Source: Bryopsis sp. KO-2023
Lineage: Eukaryota; Chlorophyta; Ulvophyceae; Bryopsidales; Bryopsidaceae
Reading direction: 5' to 3'
Length of the DNA stretch: 64,000 bases
Assembly (NCBI GenBank): GCA_030272585.1
Contig: BSYQ01000012.1
Span: forward strand, 558,001-622,000
Numbering within the stretch: position 1 is the first letter of the stretch; each line of letters starts with the position of its first letter. The notes under the pieces were generated by a model that saw nothing but the letters and a program-made list of their open reading frames with translations, was not told the origin of the DNA and searched no databases. Positions 48,476 to 58,954 of the stretch are shown here, in pieces. The position numbers were made by a program, and so were the translations under genes.

Positions 48476-49070
48476 GTTACAACAGGTCTAACCTGTTGGG
48501 ACCAGTGGAGTGATTGGTGTGTTTGTTTTCTTTTGGTTATAAACTTTCTGGACTGGGACCAGTTTTTGATTCATATTTGCTATACCTGTTTGGATGGACC
48601 CAACAGTCAGTTTGGGATTTGTTTTATTTTGCATACCATCCATTTTCTGTGGAACCATGAGGGAGTTCTGTTTTTGATCTGGTTATGATTTCCTGTTTTA
48701 TTGAAGTATCAATTTGGGTTATTTGGGTGTTCAGAATCAAACATTTGAGTGGATCCAGGCTGGGATCCAGAGGTTACCTTACTTTTCTTTCTAAGGTAAC
48801 AGGGAACTATATCGATTTTGCAGACATTATTGGATCCAGGGGTTTCTTTTGTTTTGATTATTGGATCCAGGGGTTTTGTTTGGTTGTTGGATCTCAAGGT
48901 AACAGTGGTCAAGGGGACCAGTGTCGGATGGACCGATAAGAACCTTGTTTGTTTTTGAACACAAACATTTTTGGCATGTAAAAAGGTTCGGGGTGACTTG
49001 GGTTGTGTAAACTGATCTCCTCTCATATACGTGGTGCTCGGGACGCGCACTTGATGGGGGGGGGAGTGGT

Positions 49071-49480
49071 TGATACGAATGTGGACTCTGGAACGAGTAC
49101 ACATTCACCTAAGTCGATCCAGTCGGACTGGATCAGCCTGGTCCGGTAATCAGTGCCTGGTTCGGTACCAGAGCCGGTCCAGCAGTACAGTCCGACTGAC
49201 CCAAGTGAGAGGTGGACACGGTGGCAGTTACCGTGTCCACACAATCCAACCAACGGTCCTGAGAAGGATTTGGTCTGGATCTGTCGGTCCAGTGGACGCT
49301 GGGTCCGACAGCTCTCAACCGTTCCTTTTGCCAGGTTGTCGGTCCGGCCCCATATTTATTGGATCCGGACCGAGGTAACAATGTTCTAGAGTAAGCTTGT
49401 AAGCAAAGACTCTTATCCGTGTTTCCGTGGTTCTAGACGTAACGTCTACCACTACTCGATACTTTCCCGTGTTTTTATCA
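49071..49480 (+). mobile_element. 3' LTR of chromovirus element A
   Basis: 410 bp, matches 29161-29570 as far as compared, preceded by a run of G (polypurine tract) and followed by the target duplication AAGAC. Confidence 0.9.
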
Positions 49481-49485
49481 AAGAC

Positions 49486-49555
49486 TCTTATCCGTGTTTC
49501 CGTGGTTCTAGACGTAACGTCTACCACTACTCGATACTTTCCCGTGTTTTTATCA
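49486..49555 (+). mobile_element. Solo LTR of family A, right part
   Basis: The last 70 bp of the family A LTR (TCTTATCCGTGTTTCCGTGG to TATCA), continuing from 28821-29160, followed by the CTGCA target duplication at 49556-49560. Confidence 0.85.
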
Positions 49556-50726
49556 CTGCACCACCCTTGGCATTATCTCCGATCAGTGTCTCAGCAGCCA
49601 AATGCGCGTCGGTCTGATCATCATTTCCATCGCAAGACTTTGTTGACCCACTTTCTTTCTTCTCGGAAACTGCCATTGGCATTGTAAACTCCTGAGGCTC
49701 AATTTTTGTTGCTCAATACAGCCAGCACAAGCCTACCCTCCCTCGTATCTCCAAGCACATCCATTCCTTGCGTGTACGCCACGGTGGCGTCGCCACCTCT
49801 GCTTTGGAGTAATTCCTAGATCGAAATAACTCATTGCCCCTTTCCCTTTCCCTTAAACGCTTCAGCCCTGAAGCTATCGTTCTCGTGTGCTGTCTTTCCA
49901 CGCGGCCCTCTAACCCTGCAGTACTTCCAGGGCTCTTGACCTTGAGCAAAAAAAAAAAAATGGTAAAATAATAAAATTCAAATAAACAAGAACCTTGCTG
50001 TATTCACAATCTTCATGTAGGACTTCAGCTTGCACAGACAGCTGTTGAAGAAAAAACCCTCAAAGATAGGAAATGGGCTCCGATACCGTCAACTTCACCA
50101 CCAGTTGTGATTTCCCCAATTTCCAGCTCAGCTCCATCACACTTGGCATCAGGTTTGGGCTTGTGGGATGTAGCTTGATCAACTTGCTCTTCAAACTCCT
50201 GAGGCTCCATTTTTGTTGCTTGGGCTCCGGTCATACTAGGGATATGATAGGCAATGATCGGCCTGCTAAAAATAGGTCTAAACGGGGTCGGATCGGGATC
50301 GGATTTTCACTAATGTCTATTATAGGGTGATACAAAAATAATCGGTTTTTTTTTTTTTTTTTTTTACCGATCATGATCGGTGCCGATCATCGGTGATCGG
50401 TGTCTTGATCGGACCGATTAATCGAGATCGGCGACCGATCCGATCAAAGAACGGCGTCGGCCGATCCCGATCCCGATCCGATCAAGGCGCGGAGCTGTGA
50501 TCGGAATAGTCGGCCGATCAAAGTCGGCGTTTTTTTTTTGATCGGTACAATGATCGGGGAGAACCGATCATGATCGGTATGAAAGGCGCGAAGTCGGTGA
50601 ATTTGGTAAATTTCCGATCAGATCGGATCTGCCGATCACCCACCGATCCCGATCCGATCATGATCGGAAATCGGGTGACGCACAAAGTAACCCCCGCAGG
50701 GTCCCCAGAACCCAAGAGAACCGAGT

Positions 50727-50792
50727 GGGATTCGAACACCATACCACACAATGCCGAGTCATCTACACTGAGCACTAAGCCAAGTGGACCAT
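50727..50792 (-). other. tRNA-like sequence, left half of inverted pair (MITE 2)
   Basis: On the minus strand: TGGTCCACTTGGCTTAGTGC (A-box-like), then a B box of the GTGTTCGAATCCC type at about 50727-50740. It mirrors the copy at 50885-50965. Confidence 0.55.
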
Positions 50793-50884
50793 GATGATTT
50801 CGTGGCTGTTGCGATCATATACCTTAATCTGTTTGTAATTCTGTGAAATTAGGGTATATTATTGCAACAACCACAGAATCATCG

Positions 50885-50965
50885 TGGTCCACTTGGCTTA
50901 GCGCTCAGTGTAGATGACTCGGCATCGTGCGGTATGGTGTTCGAATCCCACTCGGTTCCCTTGGG
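50885..50965 (+). other. tRNA-like sequence, right half of inverted pair (MITE 2)
   Basis: TGGTCCACTTGGCTTAGCGC (A-box-like) and GTGTTCGAATCCCAC (B box and T arm with a 7-base loop). The anticodon region is not clear enough to name an isotype. Confidence 0.55.
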
Positions 50966-52778
50966 TTCTGGGGACCCTGCGGGGGTTACTTTGTGCGTCA
51001 CCCGATTTCCGATCATGATCGGATCGGGATCGGTGGGTGATCGGCAGATCCGATCTGATCGGAAAACGCCGATCCCGATCCCGATCCGATTTGGTTTCCG
51101 AGGCAGAATTGGGTGATCGGCCGATTTTGATCGGAAAAGTCGGACCGATTTTTGTGATCGGTCCGATTTTGATCGGTGATCGGTTTGATCGGACCGATCT
51201 GATCGATGATCGATTTGATCGGAAATCTCAGGTGCCGATCTTGATCGGAGATCGGTTTGATCGATGACCGACATGTCGGCATCGGATCCCTAGTATGGCT
51301 CCGGTACCATCAACTTCACCACCAATTATGATTTCCCCAATTTCCACGTCCGCTTGTTGATTTCCTTTCTCCTCCTCGTCTGAGCCCTCGATGAACAAGT
51401 ATAGATCCTAGATTTCATAAATCGGTATGATGTTAGGAGATTGGATTTGTTTATATCTGATTTATTCGTAATCATTGATTTTTGAATGGAGGTAATCGAA
51501 GACTGTTCATTCTTACCCCCTTCACAATGATAAATCAGTTAGATGACTAATCTAATATGTTGGTCTTCCTGTACAATTGCTTGGAGAGGCTCTGAAGCCC
51601 CCACATAAGAAAACGACACATACCTCTTCGAGCTCTGCAATTCTGCTTGTAAGCCTTCCGTCGATTTCATCCACTCGAGCCTCGAGCAGTGAAAAGCGCA
51701 TCTGTTTTTGAAAACCAACACAAAGTCATGCCATCATCACTCAAGTGGACAAAAAAAAGCACTGCAATCTTGATAGATCCGAACCCAAAAAAAATTGGGA
51801 TTCCATCATGCAGCCAAGAGGGACATGTGACAACCCAGTTCCAACCTCCATTTTTCACTTTCCCCACACTACACACACAAAAACTCTGTAAAAACCAAAA
51901 TCCTACAAATCCTATTTTGCAACCCCCCCCTGCACATATTCAAAAGTAACACTCTCCACACAGAGAGAGGGAGAGAGAGAAAGAAAGGGATCCCACCATC
52001 AGCTGCTCCATTCTTGATCTTCCACCCTCATTAGAAGCTTCTCTGTCATCCATGGTTTTGATTTCATTGATTTCATCCTCTTGCGCCCTCTCATGCTCTT
52101 GAATTTCTTTTTCTTTTTCTTTTTCCTCAGGCTCTTCACCACCAGTTTTGAGTTCTTCGGCTTCATGCTCGATTTCTGGGGTTTCAATATGAGCATCCTT
52201 GTTTGTTTCGGCATCCATGAGGCTGTCCGAGCTGGCTGAGTTGGTTGAGCTGTCTGAGAGGTCTTCCTCCTTCTCCTAAAAAGGTATAGAAACAGCTTGG
52301 TTGCATTATTGTTGAATCTGAAACTTGAGCACAAAAAAAAACAGGTACTGTATTCTGCAAGATTAATTACGGAAGAAAAAATATAATTGCGCTGATTACG
52401 TATCTTGATACGGTATAATAGGCTGTTTTTTTCCTGAAAAATAACCACCAACATATTTCGGCCATGAATTAATATTCACGACCCCTCAAAATTTCTGAAA
52501 TACTTCCATCCAAATTGAATCCAGTTAACTTATATATATATTGTCTGGTTAAGCCAAAAACAACAATCTCCACAAACTTGGGTGCTCACCTCAACAATCG
52601 CCGGCAAGCAACCTGCCTCGTAGCCGTTCACGAGGGTTTTGACGAGCTGAAATGCCGCGATGATTGCCTTGTAGGATTCCTCCTTCTCACATTTTCTCTG
52701 TGAAAAAAAGGACACCTATGTTATGTTACCGGACAGATTCAACAAAAAAAATCCCAGAAAAAATAAAAAATAAAAAAT

Positions 52779-52782
<4 letters not shown>

Positions 52783-52819
<37 letters not shown>
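52783..52819. repeat. TA microsatellite
   Basis: About 18 uninterrupted TA units in the first intron of the minus-strand coiled-coil gene. A CA/AC run also lies at 53044-53067. Confidence 0.9.
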
Positions 52820-52822
<3 letters not shown>

Positions 52823-53164
52823 AAAAGAGAGAGAAGAATATGTCTTATTAATTTTCTTACGGTTCGGCTTTGGTTTCGCAAATGTTTTTCCACGATCCGC
52901 AATCTTGGTGCATCTGCCGGGAAAGCCGCCTTGAATCGCGCCAGCGAGGTGAGAAGTGACTCGAGAAAATTGCTCAAGTCTTGTTGGAACACCCGCTCCA
53001 TTTTCTGGTTGTACTGTAATTCTTCTTGTTTTTCCTTTTCACATACACACACACACACACACACACAAAAGATAAGGAACGGGGACTCCCCGGTGGTTTT
53101 TCTGTTGATCTCGATGGGGAGTCCTTCCCGAGGGCTGGATACATTTTGATTAGTGTTTTCATTG

Positions 53165-53475
53165 TTTTGAAGGACCCTAAAATAAATTAGGAAAAATTCC
53201 TTGATGTGTGTTGTTTTTCAGCCACACTACAAAAATCTGGAGATATATTGTTTTTGAAGGACGCTAAAGTAAATAAGGAAAAAATCTTGAATATGTGTTG
53301 TTTTTCAGCCACACTACAAATCTGGAGATTTGTTTTTGAAGCACACCAAAAAAACATGTGTAAAAATTCTTGGATGTGTGTTGTTTTTCAACCACACTAG
53401 AAGAAAAGTGTAAAACGATTTCTGGAGATATGTTGTTTTTCAATCACACTAACAAAAAAATTATAAAAAATTCCC
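53165..53475 (+). repeat. ~75-bp tandem repeat, about four units
   Basis: Units share TGTGTTGTTTTTCAGCCACA (or CAACCACA), then CTACAAATCTGGAGAT and a T-rich end. The copies are diverged and non-coding, upstream of the coiled-coil gene's first exon. Confidence 0.8.
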
Positions 53476-53514
53476 AATATTCAACCACACAACAACTTTT
53501 ACAAGTTGTGATCC

Positions 53515-53985
53515 TGTGATACCAGCTGCTGACGTCCAGGGACGTCAGACGTCAAAGGCGTCATGCATCTGACGTCTGTGAAGCGTCAGATGCATCCCCG
53601 GTGAATGACAGCATCCTCCCAAGGAGGTACTACTGAACTACAGCGAGGAAACCACCGTAAGAGCACAGAGTCAAGACAGTGGTTCGATCAACCAGATTAG
53701 GACTTGCGACACTGAGGTCCTGGGTTCGAGTCTGAGTGGGAACGTGCTTTGGTCTGGGCCTGTGTGTGAGTGTGTGAGTGATCATATATAACCACCTTCA
53801 AGACGTCCCGTTGCCAAGACAGGCAAAATTGCAGCCTGCTGACACCCTCCATGGGACTCCCTGACTCGCACTCTGTCGCTCTCCAAACACACTCTGACCG
53901 AACGCACTCTGAGGCAAACACAAAGACGCACAAAGAGATTGACGCACTCGTCGTCAAGTCAACAAATGCGCCAGTAACACATGCA
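53515..53985 (+). repeat. Short interspersed repeat S1, copy 2
   Basis: Inverted relative of 27919-28437. It starts TGATACCAGCTGCTGACGTC, shares the GACGTC/GATGCATC palindromes and a tRNA-like stretch (GTCCTGGGTTCGAGTCTGAG). Strong similarity lasts to about 53780, and a weaker match may extend to GTAACA near 53982. No target duplication could be assigned. Confidence 0.6.
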
Positions 53986-54059
53986 TGCAGAAATGTCGCT
54001 ATGTCGTCGACACAGGGACACAAGCGTCATTGGATGGGCGTGATTCAGTAGCTGCCAGA

Positions 54060-55130
54060 TTCCGGTACCTCATGGCCGATTCGCACTCTTGAGCGGTCAT
54101 CAGGTTGGTTGGTCGAGTTGGACAGCTGCCACATCAGGTAGCTCGAGTTCGAGGGGTTAGCGGTTCGATCCTTCGCTTGAACTGGCTCACACAACCTTTT
54201 CCAGCACAGGTGGCTGCTGCGTTTCAGAACAGGGTGTGTTTGTTCTCTATTCGAGACATTCAAGGTGGCTGCTGTATCTTAGGACAGGGTGAGTTAGTTC
54301 TCTGTTCGGGGCATTCAAGGTGGCTGCTGTATCTTAGGACAGGGTGAGTTAGTTCTCTGTTCGGGGCATTCAAGGTGGCTGCTGTGCATCAGAGGGGCTC
54401 AGAAAGGAACTGGAAACTTTCAAAACGAAAACGCACTAGAAATCGCACCCGTCGTATGTGCCAACAACACCACCCAACTAAGAAACGATTATGCATTCGA
54501 ACCCTGGCGGAAATGCATGTGAACCCTAGCGAACATACTGCGACCCTGACTTCGAGGGGTGTTGCAGAACTCACCGAACTCGACGCCGCCGTATGTCCAG
54601 AGCCTCGGGTGGAGCAGCCCAAGGTCTCCAACATCATGATGGTGGGCCAACAGCGAGCACGGATCAGCCCCAATTCGCGATTGGCCGCGAAGGTTTCGGC
54701 AAATTCCAGCCTTAGCCGCCATGGAATTATCGCAATACAGCTAAGGACGCCGCCTTCGGAGCAGGGCCCAAACCAGAGTGCTCGCGGCCGGGACCGTAAA
54801 ACTCTGCAACGGCGCGGGACACTCGCCTGGTCGCCTGGTCGCCTGGTCGCACGAGGGTACGTCCAAACCGTTAAACGGGATCATACAGGAACTCTGCTGA
54901 AAACAACCCTTGCAGCATGCTGTAACTCACCCTCACCATCCGCTGTCAGGTTGAGCGCCAACGACCATTTGCACCATAGCTGGCTGGGGAGGTCATCGTG
55001 GAAGACCGGTAAAAACGAACAGGCGAGAAAAATGGGCGTGCAGGGTCGAATCGAGGGCAGTAATATTCAAACGTCCAATCATTGTGCAATCATTGTTGTC
55101 GTTGTTAACAACAACAGCAACGTTGCTGTT
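54060..55130 (+). other. Open region of uncertain nature, with B-box-like motif
   Basis: A plus-strand frame at 54375-55133 stays open for 252 codons (Arg/Ser/Thr-rich) but shows no domain, start context or splice sites. A B-box-like AGCGGTTCGATCC lies at about 54160. The region follows repeat S1 directly and may be part of a larger decayed element. Not claimed as a gene. Confidence 0.25.
54225..54390 (+). repeat. ~63-bp tandem repeat, three units
   Basis: Units share CAGGGTGAGTTAGTTCTCTG, TTCGGGGCATTCAAGGTGGC and TGCTGTATCTTAGGA. The second and third are nearly identical. Confidence 0.85.
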
Positions 55131-55133
55131 TAA

Positions 55134-55899
55134 AAAAAAAAAATTCTGGGAGGGGGGGGTGTTGATTGTAGGCAAGCCACAAGGATGTGGTGTTTGTACA
55201 TGTTTTATGTCCCTTTGTATTTTGGCGTACATGTTGCGCGCATTTTTTTTTTCCACACTAGCAAGAATCTTGGTGGCAATTCAATTTGGTAAATGAGAAA
55301 AAATGCTAGATTTTGTTGTTTCTTTGGAAGCTCAAGGTCTTGATCCAAAAAATAGGCAGAATTTTTTCTTTTTTTCCCCAATTTTGGAACAGGGGGTGAA
55401 GGAATGATCAAGATGTGAAAAGGAAATCCTGGTGGGTGGTCATTGCAAACATTTCAGAGGTGTTTGTCTCGGATCAGTGTACTTTGATGCTGCCAACTGT
55501 GATCCTCACAAAAAATTTCAGGATAGCAAAAGGACTGACCATTTTTTTGCACTTTGCATATTTTCACATCTGGACAAAGCTTCACAAGAGAACCGCTCCA
55601 TGAAATAACGTTTAAAAGAAACGAAAAACAAGGTAGGCAACATGCGTTTGTCAGGAAGGCCCATCTGCCTCCACATCATCCATACACCAATTTTCCAAAA
55701 AAGAGACAAAAAAAATACCCAAAACACCTGCGATAAAATCGCACTGCCAACACCATGATACGGGTCGTCCTCAACAAACGTTTGAAAAGGCGAAAAATAT
55801 CCCATTCTTTCAAAAGACGGCAAAAACTAGCTCCTATTCTTTCGAAAGATAACTTCGAATGATCAAAAAAAAAAAAAATCCCTCTCTTTTTTGGGGGGT
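55134..55899. other. Intergenic DNA
   Basis: Homopolymer runs and short frames only, downstream of the minus-strand PSA2-like gene, so it should include that gene's 3' untranslated region. No gene recognised. Confidence 0.5.
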
Positions 55900-58599
55900 T
55901 CACTGCGGCTTAGCACCCTCTACCCCTGCTTTTTTCATGTCTTCGAAACCCTTTTTTAGAAGTTCTTTCGCCTCACCTGTACGTACAAAACACTTAATTT
56001 TTGATCATTTTTTCTTTTCAAATTTTTGCTTCCGGACGTTATTCACACACATGCATTATGATTTTCTAAATGTCACCTCTGTGGAGGATCGACTACCTTT
56101 CAAAGCCATTGGCTGCTTCAGCCACTAACAACGATACAGCATTTCGGACTGCAACCGCACGTGTAAAAATGCACAATTGAAAATGTCTTGTTCTCTTTTT
56201 TCATTTTTTTCAAGGTTTCCAAAAACAACGCAAGGAATTTGCTGCAGACTGAGGAACGTCTCAAAACTAGACTAAGTATTTGGCTGCTCCACCATGCGGT
56301 GGTCTATCGAGGACTTTTCACGACCAACTATGCGTTTCCAGAAATCTCTCCTCTCCTCTTTTCTGTTTTTTTTGGTCACATACATAAGACCACGATTGAT
56401 CATTGAAACTCTTGCATTGAAAAAAAAACTGATGACAAGAATGGCAAGCATTCTCATTTCCATAAAATAAACATATTATATTATTTATATTATTATTATT
56501 TATTTATTCATTTTCTAACGAAAAAAGCCCCCCCCCCCCCCCCTCCTCTCCACCACTCCCCTGTTACCGAATTGATCTAAAATAGCGCTGTACCACATCA
56601 TTTTGGGCATTCCACATTGGACAGGAACTTGATAACATCGTTGGGGGGTAAAAAGATACGAATGCTCCACACATAGGATGCTGTTAAAATTGAAAAAAGA
56701 ACTGACAACGCACCTGGTTTGATTTCTCCGTGTTGCATCTGTTGAACGATGTATGTGGCTTCCGGCTTTCTCAATAGCCCCTTGACATTCCTCAGCCCGG
56801 TTCCTGTTTTGTTTTTGTTTTTTCCCACAGGAGAGAAACCAAGTGTCATAATAACGAAGCCGCACGCATTCCACCCCCAAAAGTTTATATTCACTCGAAA
56901 ATGACCTTCTCCAAATCATAACGATGTAAAGAAAGAATCAGGATAAACCTCCTGAATTTCTTCTCACCCCCACCCCCCCCTTGACCTTTTCTTCTGTTGT
57001 TTTTTTTCCCCCAAAAGAAAAGGGGCTTAATGTCAGTTTTTAAACGCACAGCCTGATTCCTGCCACTACCAATACTTTATATCAGTAATTTTTTTTCCAG
57101 AAGAAACTCACCGAAACATCGGCCGCACACCATGCCGCCTCGACCAAAGCACTGGGGGCATTCAGTGAATTCATACGTATCCTTCGCACGCTTTCGGCTC
57201 AATGCTCTCCACTTGCCAGTTCCACCACACATGTCACCTAGGCAATCGATCAATTCCTTAATTTTTGTTTCAGCATAGAAAAAAATGGTGAGAAAAAAAG
57301 AGGGTGGAGGCCGGTAGCACTGATGTCTTTTCCAGCAACAATCTCGAACGTACACTGTGCAAAATTTCGGGAAAAAAAGAAGAAACTTGCTTTGCCTCAA
57401 CCACATCATGTTTTATTAAACGAATTTTTCCGGAAAAGAAGAAAAAAAGGACAAGGCGTCACTCTTTTTGTGTTGGATGCATTGCCCCAGAAAACACGGC
57501 AAATATCCACAAACATCTTGAAATGTTCAGGAAACCTTTTCTAAGCGAGGCTCCTGACAGATTTGATTTCCTTGATTCTTTTCTTTCCCTCTTTTGTTTT
57601 TCCCAATCATATCAAAATCGACTCTCCACCCCTTTTTCTTCTGTTTTTCTACTCTGTATGTCAAACAGACTTACATAAAACCACCCCTGTCCCGGCACAC
57701 TCCAGACATCGATCTCGGGGGTTGTCGATGTCCATATCTGCAGCTTCAGCAGCTTCCCCCATGGCTGCAGCAGCTGCCACACCCAACGGAGCAGAAACGA
57801 TGAGCTGCCGTCGACTCGAAACAGCATCTCCCTCTTCAGAGATCAGCTTTCCCTGCTTGGGCTGCCCAGCCTCTTCGGCAGCACCATGGTGATGGTTATC
57901 TGGACGCAAAATGTTCATCATTATAAACCCAAAAAAAAATGAAAAATGTGCGAGGAGCTGCAGACTACTATGCCCCGACCTCCCTCCCGAAAAAAAAATG
58001 GGAAAGAAAGACGTACACAGAAAACAAATAAGAGAGCTCTTCATATTTGAAAGAAAAAAAACGCTGGAGGAAAAATCAATCTGTTCGCCAGTGAATGTCC
58101 AGAATTTAAAATCATGCCAACCATACTGAAGCTACAGTTTTGTTTTCTAAAACGAATTAAACAATACCTCCCTGACATGGCTTCCACAGAACCACATGGC
58201 CAACAAAAAGAAAAATTGATTTTTTTTCAATACATTGTGTGATATATTACATCACTCATGGTTTTCAGAAAGATTGGACATGCATGTGCTTGTGGTAGGA
58301 ACCTGCAACACAACCAACACCTCCCCCAAAAATCCAAACTCCCGTTTTCTTATCACACTTACCGCCGCAAGCGCGAGTCGGAGCGACGCATCGCGCCCTG
58401 GAGCGGATATTGTTTGCAGAAGCAACCTGACCGACCCAAACCACACCTCACACACTGCAGGGGGGGGAAAGAGGAGAAAAAAAAAAACAGGAGAACCTTT
58501 CCGCCGACGGAAAGTCGTTGAGCTCACCGCGCTGCGACCTGCCGCTCGGGTAGCGCAGGATGGGCAAAGGATCTGGGACTTCATCGGGGTACCCTTCAT
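55900..58599 (-). CDS. Thylakoid-lumen DnaJ-type zinc-finger protein (PSA2/BSD2 family)
   Basis: Exons are 58599-58528, 58426-58363, 57899-57675, 57237-57112, 56803-56714 and probably 55976-55900, giving about 217 residues with closing phases. Residues 1-60 look like a chloroplast transit region. [18 protein letters not shown] followed by EAAEAA (~74-99) is a twin-arginine lumen signal with an Ala-X-Ala site. Four CxxCxGxG-type repeats follow ([32 protein letters not shown]), with the diagnostic [20 protein letters not shown] between them and [18 protein letters not shown] after. This matches the land-plant PSA2-type proteins, thiol/zinc factors needed for photosystem I assembly. The last exon ([20 protein letters not shown]) is assigned by phase only and could be wrong. 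Divergent from the aminotransferase gene. Confidence 0.8.
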
Positions 58600-58954
58600 G
58601 GCGAGATTTCGCTGCAGGATTCGCTGGACAACGAACGAAAGAGGAGTCTGGCCGAGACGCCAAGGGAGATACGTAATGTTTGGGATTCGTATCGCGTGAC
58701 GCAGAGCTGAGGTGGCAACAGAAACTGGAAAAAAGTGGGACGATTTACTACATAGGTTCCTGTCTCTGGACGTCAGCTTGTCCTGGCCGTGTCCTCCCTT
58801 TTAACACGACTGCTCGCATAGGTTTCTCGAGCATCTCTGCAAAAGGGGCGTTCTTTCCAGTTTTGTATACTGTTGTGAAAGCTTTGAGACGCAAGGCAGG
58901 GTGGGCAGGGAGGCTTCCTGGCGAGAAAGGAATTGATCGCGAAAGAGAGAGGTG
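58600..58954. promoter_or_regulatory. Divergent promoter between PSA2-like and ornithine aminotransferase genes
   Basis: Only 355 bp separate the two start codons (58599 minus, 58955 plus), so both transcripts start in this interval. GC content is higher than in the introns around it. No defined motif could be assigned. Confidence 0.6.

Larger units (their letters stand above)
29161..49480 (+). mobile_element. Ty3/gypsy chromovirus element A (young, carries inserted element B)
   Basis: Bounded by identical-looking 410-bp LTRs and by the 5-bp duplication AAGAC (29156-29160 and 49481-49485). Parts in order: LTR, primer-binding site, gag, [element B], pol with protease, reverse transcriptase, RNase H, integrase and chromodomain, a third frame, a G-rich polypurine tract, LTR. 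Net of element B it is about 9.4 kb. It looks whole apart from the one large insertion. The LTR identity implies a very recent insertion, into a solo LTR of its own family. Confidence 0.9.
50232..51297. mobile_element. hAT-like foldback MITE no. 2 with inverted tRNA-like pair, inserted in an exon
   Basis: A 1066-bp element with perfect 12-bp terminal inverted repeats (CATACTAGGGAT / ATCCCTAGTATG) and the 8-bp duplication GCTCCGGT at 50224-50231 and 51298-51305. It shares terminal sequence, GATCGG-rich arms and layout with MITE no. 1, but the central tRNA-like pair is a different one. No transposase frame. It splits a coding exon of the minus-strand coiled-coil gene: EVDGTGA on one side and ATKMEPQEFEEQVDQ on the other. 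Confidence 0.88.
26539..53001 (-). pseudogene. Unrecognised acidic/coiled-coil host gene interrupted by many insertions
   Basis: Exons with closed phase are 53001-52861 (start MERVFQQDLSNFLESLL), 52697-52590 (RKCEKEESYKAIIAAFQLVK), 52275-51997 (Glu/Lys-rich), 51701-51624 (MRFSLLEARVDEIDGRLTSR) and 51407 onward (split by a hAT-like element, resuming below 50224). Further exons are at about 49715-49556 continuing at 28820-28745 (split by LTR elements), 28566-28438 continuing at 27911-27885 (split by a short repeat) and 26613-26539. Reading frame agrees on both sides of each insertion. An internal coding repeat (EIGEI..GGEVDG, ATKxEPQEF) is seen. No family recognised: predicted soluble, acidic, coiled-coil. 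Three exonic insertions make this copy probably dead. Whether the ends at 53001 and 26539 are the true gene ends is not known. Confidence 0.5.

Noticed and set aside
49700-49940. Additional exon of the coiled-coil gene (Arg-rich frame)
   Set aside because: It would leave an intron of only about 26 bp before the next exon. More likely intronic or repeat-derived.
54375-55133. 252-codon plus-strand gene
   Set aside because: Arg/Ser/Thr-rich with no domain or intron signals, and it lies in a repeat-rich stretch with tandem repeats at its start. Treated as unproven.
56080-56150. Extra exon of the PSA2-like gene ([17 protein letters not shown])
   Set aside because: Its phase does not fit the preceding exon (phase 1) or the proposed last exon. 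Left unassigned.
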